Shown in pieces: positions 1 to 5,726 of a stretch of 5,726 bases of DNA. Both the position numbers and the translations under genes were made by a program. The notes under the pieces are model-generated. The model was not told the DNA's origin. It saw only the letters and a list, made by a program, of their open reading frames with translations, and did not search any database. Source of the DNA: Bacteroidota bacterium. GTDB lineage: Bacteria; Bacteroidota; Bacteroidia; Bacteroidales; CAJPTX01. Numbering within the stretch: the first letter of the stretch is position 1; each line of letters opens with the position of its first letter. The stretch spans positions 1-5,726 of the forward strand of contig PDRH01000084.1 in assembly GCA_002748015.1 (NCBI GenBank), read 5' to 3'.

Positions 1-1263
1 GAACAAGCACAAGGTAAGTCCACTAAGCACATAGAGGTAATGGCCCCAGCCGGCAACTTCGCCTCGCTGACGGCCGCCATACAGGGGGGCGCTCACTCTG
101 TATTCCTGGGGGTGGGTGAACAGAACATGCGCGCTTCTTCAAACATCAACTTCCAGGAGGGGGACCTCCCGCGGGTCGTGGGGCAATGCCATGCTGCCGG
201 AGTGAAAGTATACCAGACGGTAAACACACTCCTGCACGACGAGGAGCTGCCCAGCATAGAACGTCTGCTAGCATCCTCACGTCGGGCCGGCGTTGATGCG
301 ATAATCGCCTCCGACCAGGCAGCCATAGTAATGGCCAGAGAAGCTGGGCTACCGGTGCACCTATCCACGCAGCTAAGCATAAGCAACAGCCTGTCGGTAA
401 AGTTCTACGCCCAATGGGCCGATGTAGCCGTACTAGCCCGTGAGCTGAGCCTTGAGCAGGTACGACGGATTACAGAGGACATAGAGGAGCAACAGATACT
501 TGGACCTAGCGGGAAACCCATACGCATAGAGTTGTTTGCCCATGGGGCGCTGTGCATGGCCACCTCGGGCAAGTGCTACCTCTCGCTCCACGAGGCCAAC
601 CGATCGGCCAACCGGGGGCAGTGCGTGCAGATATGCCGCCGGTCCTACACGCTGACCGACAGGGAGACGGACAACCAGATCGATGTGGAGAACGAGTACC
701 TGATGTCGCCCAAGGACCTGTGCACGATACACTTCCTGAACAAGATTATCGACAGCGGGGTACAGGTCCTCAAGCTGGAGGGGCGAGCCAGAAGCCCCGA
801 GTACGTGAAGATGGTCACGCGGTGCTACCGAGAGGCAGTCGATGCGATAGCTGACGGAAGCTACAACGAGGAGCGGATAGCCGAATGGCAACAGATGCTC
901 TCGACCGTGTTTAACCGGGGCTTCTGGGACGGCTACTACCTCGGTCAGCACCTCGGGGAGTGGTCCTCACGCTACGGATCGTCGGCCACAGAGCGGAAGC
1001 AGATTCTGGGGGTAGTGACGAACTACTTCGCAAAGATTGGTGTTGCAGAAATACGCGTGGAGGCACTCCCCCTGAGCGAAGGCGATGAGCTATTCATCAT
1101 CGGGGAGACTACCGGCGTGCTGGAAACCACGGCGCACGACATCCGCCTGGACGAAAGAACGGTTGAGACTGCCCCACAACGGTCCGTCATCTCCATGCTA
1201 GTGCCCTCCCGCGTCAGACGGGGAGACAAGGTCTTCCTACGCATAAAGGAGCAGCAGGCCTAA
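1..1263 (+). CDS. U32-family RNA hydroxylation protein (TrhP/RlhA-like), 5' partial
   Basis: The open frame runs to the left edge without a stop. The first ATG (position 40) sits inside the conserved N-terminal motif (IEVMAPAGNF), and no ATG, GTG or TTG codon precedes it in frame, so the true start is a little upstream of the window. The 420 visible residues match the roughly 420-residue U32 type (B. subtilis YrrO/TrhP2-like). The U32 signature (ELFAHGALCMATSGKCYLS) is followed by ANRGQCVQICRR and MSPKDLC. Cysteines at bases 553, 574, 622 (or 634) and 721 have the spacing of the four [4Fe-4S] ligands described for UbiU-type U32 proteins. The last ~100 residues form the beta-rich C-terminal domain (GVVTNYF to VRRGDKVF). 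Characterised relatives make ho5U34 in tRNA (TrhP) or ho5C2501 in 23S rRNA (RlhA), using prephenate. The older label 'collagenase/peptidase' is doubtful. The exact RNA target here is inference. The cytoplasmic protein is probably cotranscribed with the downstream MATE gene. Confidence 0.9.
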   Translation, partial: EQAQGKSTKHIEVMAPAGNFASLTAAIQGGAHSVFLGVGEQNMRASSNINFQEGDLPRVVGQCHAAGVKVYQTVNTLLHDEELPSIERLLASSRRAGVDAIIASDQAAIVMAREAGLPVHLSTQLSISNSLSVKFYAQWADVAVLARELSLEQVRRITEDIEEQQILGPSGKPIRIELFAHGALCMATSGKCYLSLHEANRSANRGQCVQICRRSYTLTDRETDNQIDVENEYLMSPKDLCTIHFLNKIIDSGVQVLKLEGRARSPEYVKMVTRCYREAVDAIADGSYNEERIAEWQQMLSTVFNRGFWDGYYLGQHLGEWSSRYGSSATERKQILGVVTNYFAKIGVAEIRVEALPLSEGDELFIIGETTGVLETTAHDIRLDERTVETAPQRSVISMLVPSRVRRGDKVFLRIKEQQA

Positions 1264-1276
1264 ACATTCTACCCCT

Positions 1277-2656
1277 ATGACCAGCCGACATCCATCCCTG
1301 GACGGATGGGGGACGATAGCACGCCTCCTCCCCCACTATCGTAGCACCCTAAAGCTTGGCCTCCCCATCGTGGTGGCACAGGTGGGGCAAATCGCCCTTG
1401 GCTTCATCGACAGCGCCATGATTGGCTGGTACGGCGTGGATGAGCTGGCAGCCTCCTCCTTCTGCGTAAACCTCTTCAACCTGCCCATCGTGCTAATGGT
1501 GGGCTACTCGCTGGGGCTAGTCCCCCTCATGGGGCAGCGTTTCGGGAGGCTAGATAGGGTTGGTGCTGGGGCTATCTTCCGTGCAGGGCTGTGGTCGAAC
1601 CTACGCTTTGCGCTGGTGCTGACGGTGATAATGCTCCTGCTCTACCTCAATCTGGACAGACTCGGGCAACCAGAAAAGCTGCTACCGCTGCTTGGCCCAT
1701 ACTACCTACTGAACCTGTTTGGCCTCCCCTTCGTATGCCTATTCTCATGCCTAAAGCAGGTAACCGACACCTCTGGGCGCACGGCGGTAGCCATGTGGAT
1801 CATGCTCATAGGAAATACCCTCAATGTTCTGGGCAACTACCTGATGATATACGGACACTGGGGGCTACCGGAGTGGGGGCTATTCGGAGCGGGGATGGCC
1901 ACCCTCATTTCGCGCATCTTCATGATGGTGGCCCTGCTAGCCATCCTGCTACGAACGGATTCGCTACGTAGAGTACGTCTGGGCTTCTTCCGTCGCCGTC
2001 TTCCGGCTAGGGCTGCGTGGCGTGAAGTCTTCGGCAAATCGAGCCTCATCTCTCTACAGCTCGGCATGGAGCAGGCGATGTTCTCGGTATCCGTGTTCCT
2101 GATGGGCTGGCTGGGGGAAGTCGCCCTCGCGGCGCACCAGGTTACCATCACTGCGCAGAGCATCGGGTTCATGATCTACTACGGCCTAGGATCGGCGGCG
2201 AGCATCCGCGTCAGCCACTACTGGGGGCAAGGACAGTACCGGAATGCCTTCCGGGCAGGGAATGCGGGTTTCCACACGGTGCTGGTGTCGGCACTATTCC
2301 TGGGGCTCACGATGGTAGCATTCCGGCATCCACTGGCAGCCATGTTCACAGATTCGCCGGAGGTTATCGCCCTGGCCGAGATGCTTATCCTGTGCGCCAT
2401 AGCCTACCAACCACCGGATGCGCTACAGATATCGTATGCAAATGCGCTACGCGGTGCGGGCGAGACAAATTCGCTTGCAGTAGTTGCCTTCATCGGCTAC
2501 TTCGTGGTGGGTATTCCGCTGAGCTATGCGCTGGCCTTCCCGCTGGGACTCGGGGCGGTGGGAGTTTGGGCGGCCTTCCCTGTAGGGCTGGGACTGGCTG
2601 GGGTTGGGTACTACCTACGGTTTAGAAGGTTGGTAGGGGGGAGGTGGCTCGGATAG
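1277..2656 (+). CDS. MATE-family multidrug/cation antiporter
   Basis: This 459-residue inner-membrane protein has the normal length and two-fold 12-helix plan of MATE exporters, which expel cationic drugs or metabolites in exchange for Na+ or H+. The first lobe starts at about residue 25 (LKLGLPIVVAQVGQIALGF) with an acidic residue in helix 1 (D45, FIDSAMIG). It contains the typical N-half segment around residues 186-209 (GNYLMIYGHWGLPEWGLFGAG). A basic loop at about 226-250 (RTDSLRRVRLGFFRRR) links the lobes. The second lobe starts near 255 with SLISLQLGMEQAMF (E265), LAAHQ (284-288) and ALRGAGETN (390-398). The ATG lies 13 bp after the U32 stop, with no clear Shine-Dalgarno sequence, as is usual in Bacteroidota; the genes are probably an operon. 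Phe is almost always TTC (24 of 27). I cannot assign NorM, DinF or another subgroup, or the substrate. Confidence 0.93.
   Translation: MTSRHPSLDGWGTIARLLPHYRSTLKLGLPIVVAQVGQIALGFIDSAMIGWYGVDELAASSFCVNLFNLPIVLMVGYSLGLVPLMGQRFGRLDRVGAGAIFRAGLWSNLRFALVLTVIMLLLYLNLDRLGQPEKLLPLLGPYYLLNLFGLPFVCLFSCLKQVTDTSGRTAVAMWIMLIGNTLNVLGNYLMIYGHWGLPEWGLFGAGMATLISRIFMMVALLAILLRTDSLRRVRLGFFRRRLPARAAWREVFGKSSLISLQLGMEQAMFSVSVFLMGWLGEVALAAHQVTITAQSIGFMIYYGLGSAASIRVSHYWGQGQYRNAFRAGNAGFHTVLVSALFLGLTMVAFRHPLAAMFTDSPEVIALAEMLILCAIAYQPPDALQISYANALRGAGETNSLAVVAFIGYFVVGIPLSYALAFPLGLGAVGVWAAFPVGLGLAGVGYYLRFRRLVGGRWLG
2585..2608 (+). other. Potential G-quadruplex motif in the MATE 3' coding end
   Basis: Four G-runs (2585-2587, 2590-2592, 2600-2603, 2606-2608) are separated by loops of 2, 7 and 2 nt. 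This fits the canonical G3+N1-7 quadruplex pattern on the coding strand. The same bases encode a Gly-rich last transmembrane helix (VGLGLAGVG) using GGG codons, so coding constraint may fully explain it. A further G-rich stretch follows at 2628-2647, just before the MATE stop. Any effect on the downstream gene is speculative. Confidence 0.4.
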
Positions 2657-2695
2657 GGCAATGCATAAGCCAAGTTAGCCCTGGGGATGGATATT

Positions 2696-2715
2696 TCGCC
2701 TATCTTTGTAGGCGA
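2696..2715. promoter_or_regulatory. Perfect inverted repeat enclosing the promoter box (possible operator)
   Basis: TCGCCTA (2696-2702) is repeated in perfect inverted form as TAGGCGA (2709-2715), around a 6-base spacer TCTTTG. The left arm provides the TA of the TAnnTTTG box, and the spacer contains its TTTG. A dyad of this size over the -7 region is a plausible binding site for a repressor, or for the methyltransferase itself. As RNA it would be a 7-bp hairpin with no U-tract after it, so an intrinsic terminator is unlikely. The repeat is seen directly; the regulatory role is inference. Confidence 0.5.
2701..2708 (+). promoter_or_regulatory. Bacteroidota-type -7 promoter box (TAnnTTTG)
   Basis: TATCTTTG matches the -7 consensus TAnnTTTG used by the primary sigma factor of Bacteroides and relatives. 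It would place transcription start near 2715 and give a leader of about 25 nt before the ATG at 2740. That supports separate transcription of the methyltransferase and its ATG start. I see no good TTTG-like -33 element at the expected distance upstream (only weak candidates such as TTAG at 2675), so this is a partial match. Confidence 0.5.
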
Positions 2716-2739
2716 GTCAGCGCAAGAAGAATAATACCT

Positions 2740-3804
2740 ATGGATTTACAAGCCGCCCTTAATCGTGGAGAGTACCCACAGATGCTTAGCAAATTGCTAC
2801 AACCCGCCCCAGCAACAGCAGGCATAGCACTTGATCTCTTTGCTGGGGCGGGTGGACTCTCCCTTGGTTTTGAGGCCGCCGGTTTCTCAACCGTAGGTAT
2901 CGAGCAGAACGCGGCAGCATGTGCAAGCTATAGAGAGAATCTCAAGGGTGATTGTACTTGCATCTGCATCAATGAGCAAACCCAGTTCCCTCGAGCGGAC
3001 GTTGTAATCGGTGGCCCGCCTTGCCAGCCATTCAGCCGTAGGGGGAGCCAGAAGGGGAAGGACGATAATAGAGATGGTTTCCCCCATTTCGTCCGTGCAG
3101 TTCACGAGGTACAACCGGCGATTTTCGTCATTGAGAACGTACGCAATCTGTACGACAAGCACAAGCTCTACCTTGAGGGTATCCTGGATGAGCTTAGGGG
3201 TTTTGGCTATGCCATCAGCCTTGATGTGCTGAATGCGGTGGACTATGGGGTGGCGCAGAATCGGGAGCGTATTATCATCGTAGGGCATAGGCATCCCTTC
3301 CGTTTCCCAGCTCCGCTTGGACGACGATATACGGTGGAGGATGCTATCGGCGACATTATGGACGTGCTGCCAGCTGAACCGAAATTTCTGACGGAAGCTC
3401 AGGATGCCTACATCGCCAAGTACGAGAAGGCCTCTAGCTTCATTACTCCGCGCGATTTGCATAGAGATAGGCCAGCGCGCACGATAACATACCGTAATCT
3501 TGCGGGGGCTACGAGCGATATGCAACGCATACGTCTGGCGGATGGGAGAAGACGGCGCATAACGACGCGCGAGGCGGCCCGCCTGCAGCCCTTCCCCGAT
3601 TGGTTTAGCTTTCAGGGAAAGGAGTCGGAGCAGTTTAAGCAGATTGGCAATGCTGTTCCCCCGCTACTTGCGCTACAGCTAGCGCAGGCGGTGCTGGAGG
3701 CTCTGTGGATACAGGCGTATAGTGAAGCTGAGATTGCGGAGCGGAATGAGCTGAGGGGAAGCGAGGCTAAGCAGCAACGCTCTTTGAGGGCTGTATCAGA
3801 GTAA
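2740..3804 (+). CDS. C5-cytosine-specific DNA methyltransferase (solitary)
   Basis: This 354-residue enzyme transfers a methyl group from S-adenosylmethionine to carbon 5 of cytosine in a specific DNA site. Motifs appear in the standard order. Motif I is LDLFAGAGGLSLGFEAAGF (residues 31-49). Motif IV is GGPPCQPFS with catalytic Cys95, motif VI is ENV (132-134), and motif VIII is QNRER (173-177). A short variable target-recognition region covers about 185-270, motif IX is REAARLQPFPD (277-287), and motif X is QIGNAVPP (301-308). The ATG at 2740 is preferred because it leaves a normal ~28-residue lead-in to motif I and follows a promoter-like box. The GTG at 2644 overlaps the MATE gene and adds 32 unconvincing residues. 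No endonuclease, Vsr or specificity gene is in view. Phe TTT use (7/17) and Ile ATA use (5/22) differ from the left neighbours, which suggests transfer. The recognition sequence cannot be read from sequence alone. Confidence 0.95.
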   Translation: MDLQAALNRGEYPQMLSKLLQPAPATAGIALDLFAGAGGLSLGFEAAGFSTVGIEQNAAACASYRENLKGDCTCICINEQTQFPRADVVIGGPPCQPFSRRGSQKGKDDNRDGFPHFVRAVHEVQPAIFVIENVRNLYDKHKLYLEGILDELRGFGYAISLDVLNAVDYGVAQNRERIIIVGHRHPFRFPAPLGRRYTVEDAIGDIMDVLPAEPKFLTEAQDAYIAKYEKASSFITPRDLHRDRPARTITYRNLAGATSDMQRIRLADGRRRRITTREAARLQPFPDWFSFQGKESEQFKQIGNAVPPLLALQLAQAVLEALWIQAYSEAEIAERNELRGSEAKQQRSLRAVSE

Positions 3805-3835
3805 ATGGCAACCCCCACTATAGCCATCCCCTCCC
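3805..3835. other. Convergent intergenic gap, no clear terminator
   Basis: Only 31 bp lie between the methyltransferase stop (TAA, 3802-3804) and the LptG-like stop on the opposite strand (TAG, complement of 3836-3838). The only dyad is a 5-bp one (ATGGC at 3805-3809, GCCAT at 3823-3827) with a 13-nt loop and no T-tract on either side. I see no credible bidirectional terminator. Confidence 0.6.
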
Positions 3836-4930
3836 CTACTTCGGCGCTCTCCTGTAGATATATACCGCAACCCCAGCAAAGATGAAGTTCGGTATCCATA
3901 CGGCCAGAAGCGGTGGTAGACCACCAAGGAGCGAAAACATGGTGGCGAAGCGTTGCAGGAGGATATAGGTAAAGCTAAGGCCTAGGCCAAAGCCAAGGTT
4001 CTTCCCCATGCCCCCCCGTACCTTACGGGAAGATACAGCTACGCCAATAAGCGTAAGAATGAAGGTGGAGAAGGGGGTCGCAACCCTTCCATACTTCTCA
4101 ATGTAGGACGCATTTATATCCGCCGCCCCTTGCAGCTCCTGCTCCTCTATGTAGCGATTGAGCGCCCAGAGGTCCATGGTCTGCACATCCTTATTCGTGC
4201 GCGCAAGGTCCTTGGGGAGTAGGTATAGCGTGGTATCTAGCTCCAGGCCACTCACGAGGCTATCCGGTTGGCCTGCACGGTAGTAGCGAGTATAGTACTT
4301 AGTCATGCGCCACTTGCCTACAACAGAGTCCCAGCGAACCATATCGGCCCGCGTCTTCGACAGGAGTTCCTTACCTTCAAAATGCTCCAGCGAGACCTTG
4401 TGCGCCGTCTGCGTATTGGGGTTATAGCTCTGGATGTAGACAAAAATCCCGGGACGCACCTGCTTATGTACATTCTCCTGATCCTTGTAGCGGGGGCGGG
4501 AGATATAGGTGTTCTCAAACTGAACCCTCGTGCTATTTGCCGGCGGGATGATGAAATTGGAAAGCGCAACTGAGAGTAGGAAAATCGCCAACGACGAAAG
4601 GAAGTAGGGGTATAGCAGGCGCTTGAAGCTAACACCGGAGCTGAAGATGGCTATTATCTCGCTCTGGTTGGCCATCTTGGAGGTGATAAAGATTACCGTG
4701 ACAAAGACGAAGAGCGAGGAGAAGAGGTTGCCGAAGTAGGGAATGAAGTTAAGGTAGTAGTCAAAAACTATCGCCTTGAGGGGGGCATCAGTCTCCATGA
4801 AGTCATCAACCTTCTCAGCGAAGTCAAACACCACGCAAACGGCCAGGATGAGGGCTATAGCGAAGAAGTACGTCCCAATGAACTTGCGGATGATATACCA
4901 ATCCAGCAGGGTCGGTTTTAGCGATCTCAT
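3836..4930 (-). CDS. LptF/LptG-family lipopolysaccharide export permease (LptG-like)
   Basis: This 364-residue inner-membrane protein is close to the E. coli LptG length. The family forms the LptB2FG ABC transporter, which extracts lipopolysaccharide from the inner membrane and passes it to the periplasmic Lpt bridge. Three helices come first (about residues 18-35, 62-84, 106-128). The cytoplasmic coupling segment after helix 2 (NQSEIIAIFSSGVSFKRL, 88-105) is the region that contacts the ATPase LptB. A periplasmic beta-rich domain covers about 130-275 (FVYIQSYN, WDSVVGKWRMTKYYTRYY). Three C-terminal helices follow (about 282-300, 310-332, 341-358), including the RKVRGGMGKNLGFGLGLSF stretch. 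Its ATG overlaps the tgt stop by 4 nt, so translation is probably coupled. Whether it plays the LptF or the LptG role is not certain; length and tgt linkage favour the usual Bacteroidales LptG-like copy. Confidence 0.92.
   Translation of the reverse strand: MRSLKPTLLDWYIIRKFIGTYFFAIALILAVCVVFDFAEKVDDFMETDAPLKAIVFDYYLNFIPYFGNLFSSLFVFVTVIFITSKMANQSEIIAIFSSGVSFKRLLYPYFLSSLAIFLLSVALSNFIIPPANSTRVQFENTYISRPRYKDQENVHKQVRPGIFVYIQSYNPNTQTAHKVSLEHFEGKELLSKTRADMVRWDSVVGKWRMTKYYTRYYRAGQPDSLVSGLELDTTLYLLPKDLARTNKDVQTMDLWALNRYIEEQELQGAADINASYIEKYGRVATPFSTFILTLIGVAVSSRKVRGGMGKNLGFGLGLSFTYILLQRFATMFSLLGGLPPLLAVWIPNFIFAGVAVYIYRRAPK
4927..4930 (-). other. tgt stop / lptG-like start overlap (ATGA)
   Basis: On the minus strand the four bases read ATGA. 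The ATG (4930-4928) starts the LptG-like gene and the TGA (4929-4927) ends tgt. Such an overlap, with no strong Shine-Dalgarno sequence nearby, suggests termination-reinitiation and a fixed expression ratio. The start is supported because the protein begins with a normal cytoplasmic lead-in (residues 1-17) before the first transmembrane helix. Confidence 0.85.
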
Positions 4931-5726
4931 AGCTTACGTGCGAGTTTCGGGACGAGTTGGCGTTTCCACTGGCTAAACGTCCCGGCGGCAATATGCCCCC
5001 TAGCCTCCTCCATCAGCTGAAGGTAGAAGGAGAGGTTATGCACTGAGGCAATCTGGCCAGCGAGCAGCTCATTGGAGACGAAAAGATGGCGAAGGTAGGC
5101 CCGGCTATACTTGCGGCTCAAACCAGAGGATGAGCTCGGGTCGAGGGGGCTATGGTCATTGCGCCACTTGAGGTTCTTCAGGTTAAGTATCCCCTCATGG
5201 GTAAATACCATGCCGTTGCGGGCATTGCGCGTAGGCATTACGCAGTCGAACATATCCACCCCCCTAGCTATCGCCTCCAGAAGGTTCGCTGGCGTACCCA
5301 CCCCCATCAGGTAGCGAGGCCTATCGCTCGGCATGATGGGATGCAGATGCTCTAGCACCTGGTACATTACCTCCGTGGGTTCACCGACAGCCAAGCCGCC
5401 AATAGCATATCCTGGGGCATCGTACCCAGCCAGAACCTCAGCCGACTTGGTACGCAGATCCAGATGCGCCGCCCCCTGCACAATGGGGAAAAGCGCCTGC
5501 TCGTAGCCATAGAGAGGAACAGTCCTCGCCATCTGCCGATGCGCCCTATCGTACCACCTTAAGGTCAAGTCGAGCGACTCGGAGGCATAGCCATGCGAGG
5601 CATCTCCAGGAGGACACTCATCCAGCGGCATGATGATGTCTGCACCGATGATCCGCTCTATATTAATCACGCGCTCCGGGGTAAATATACGGGGAGTACC
5701 ATCCACGTGCGAACGGAACTGCGCCC
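4927..5726 (-). CDS. tgt: Queuine tRNA-ribosyltransferase (tRNA-guanine transglycosylase), 5' partial
   Basis: The enzyme exchanges guanine 34 of GUN-anticodon tRNAs for the queuosine precursor preQ1. The frame stays open to the window edge; reading back from 5706, the codons give AQFRSH before VDGTPRIFTPE, the usual mid-protein Tgt sequence. The GTG at 5706 is therefore an internal Val, and about 110 N-terminal residues are missing. Visible motifs, numbered from that Val, are DECPP (29-33, substrate-binding Asp), FPIVQG (73-78), YAIGGLAVGEP (100-110), the nucleophile Asp154 in DMFDCVMPTR, and the tail SRAYLRHLF...HNLSFYL. The zinc loop, classically CxCxxC plus His, has Ser at all three Cys positions (192, 194, 197), with His223 kept. 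I recall Bacteroidota Tgt proteins generally lacking these cysteines. It is the upstream gene of a pair with the LptG-like gene (ATGA overlap). Confidence 0.95.
   Translation of the reverse strand, partial: AQFRSHVDGTPRIFTPERVINIERIIGADIIMPLDECPPGDASHGYASESLDLTLRWYDRAHRQMARTVPLYGYEQALFPIVQGAAHLDLRTKSAEVLAGYDAPGYAIGGLAVGEPTEVMYQVLEHLHPIMPSDRPRYLMGVGTPANLLEAIARGVDMFDCVMPTRNARNGMVFTHEGILNLKNLKWRNDHSPLDPSSSSGLSRKYSRAYLRHLFVSNELLAGQIASVHNLSFYLQLMEEARGHIAAGTFSQWKRQLVPKLARKL

Larger units (their letters stand above)
2657..2739. other. Intergenic region between MATE and the methyltransferase
   Basis: These 83 bp separate the MATE stop codon (2654-2656) from the preferred methyltransferase ATG. They hold the inverted repeat and -7-like box listed separately, then a purine-rich leader (AAGAAGA at 2724-2730, about 9 nt before the ATG). 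A GTG at 2644 would extend the methyltransferase frame through the whole gap, but the resulting peptide has no resemblance to methyltransferase N-termini. An out-of-frame ATG at 2661 meets a stop after a few codons. No T-rich terminator for the MATE transcript is visible. Confidence 0.7.

Noticed and set aside
85..118. G-runs near the U32 5' end as a quadruplex
   Set aside because: The spacing between the first G-run and the next group is far over 7 nt, so the canonical pattern is not met.
433..951. 172-residue minus-strand frame opposite the U32 gene
   Set aside because: It is a shadow of the conserved U32 core, with no recognisable protein features.
40..1263. ATG at 40 as the true start of the U32 gene
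   Set aside because: The frame is open to position 1 and the ATG lies inside the conserved N-terminal strand (HIEVMAPAGNF), so a start here would cut into the domain.
2696..2715. Inverted repeat as an intrinsic terminator of the MATE operon
   Set aside because: The stem is 7 bp, but the bases after it (GTCAGCGCAAG) contain no T-run; a DNA operator over the promoter fits better.
2644..2739. GTG start at 2644 giving a 386-residue methyltransferase overlapping the MATE gene
   Set aside because: The extra 32 residues do not resemble a methyltransferase N-terminus, they run through a promoter-like box and inverted repeat, and the ATG at 2740 already gives a normal lead-in to motif I.
2887..3525. 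212-residue minus-strand frame opposite the methyltransferase
   Set aside because: It is antisense to motifs I-IX of a well-supported enzyme, and its translation shows no recognisable domain or plausible composition.
3805..3827. ATGGC/GCCAT dyad as a bidirectional terminator
   Set aside because: The stem is only 5 bp with a 13-nt loop and no T-tract on either side.
4927..5706. GTG at 5706 as the start of tgt
   Set aside because: The upstream codons continue conserved Tgt sequence (FRSH before VDG), so the gene simply runs off the window.
1..5726. Multi-gene defence system, mobile element or CRISPR array
   Set aside because: No second restriction-modification gene, transposase, integrase, direct repeat array, tRNA attachment site or toxin-antitoxin pair is visible. 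The methyltransferase stands alone among housekeeping genes.

Overview
The window reads as ordinary chromosomal DNA from a member of the Bacteroidota, most likely a moderately GC-rich Bacteroidales species. Four things suggest this. The queuine tRNA-ribosyltransferase (Tgt) has the DECPPGD-type variant and lacks the usual zinc cysteines, as I recall for this phylum. tgt is followed directly by an LptF/LptG permease. Gene starts have little or no Shine-Dalgarno sequence. A TAnnTTTG-type -7 promoter box lies upstream of the methyltransferase gene. I cannot name the genus.

Layout. Positions 1-1263 (+) hold most of a U32-family protein, a TrhP/RlhA-like RNA hydroxylation factor formerly called a 'collagenase-like peptidase'; its start lies left of the window. 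After 13 bp, a complete MATE-family multidrug/cation antiporter follows (1277-2656, +), probably in the same operon. An 83-bp gap carries a promoter-like box enclosed by a perfect 7-bp inverted repeat. It leads into a complete C5-cytosine DNA methyltransferase (2740-3804, +) with no restriction partner in view. Only 31 bp later, in convergent orientation, comes a minus-strand pair: tgt (4927 to beyond 5726, its 5' part cut off by the window edge) and an LptG-like permease (3836-4930). These two overlap by 4 nt (ATGA).

How the genes relate. Two RNA-modification proteins flank the window: U32 (wobble ho5U34 or 23S rRNA hydroxylation) and Tgt (queuosine at G34). Two membrane proteins export substrates: MATE moves small molecules, and LptG-like moves lipopolysaccharide as part of an LptB2FG-type transporter. 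The methyltransferase is the only accessory-looking gene. Its codon choice differs from its left neighbours: TTT for Phe in 7/17 against 3/27 in MATE, and ATA for Ile in 5/22 against 16/28 in U32. It has its own promoter-like sequence and no cognate endonuclease nearby, so I infer a solitary, probably acquired, epigenetic gene set between two housekeeping blocks.

I found no tRNA, rRNA, CRISPR array, transposon or multi-gene defence system, and no convincing undescribed system. The points most worth a second look are the methyltransferase and its palindromic promoter, and the all-serine replacement of the Tgt zinc ligands.
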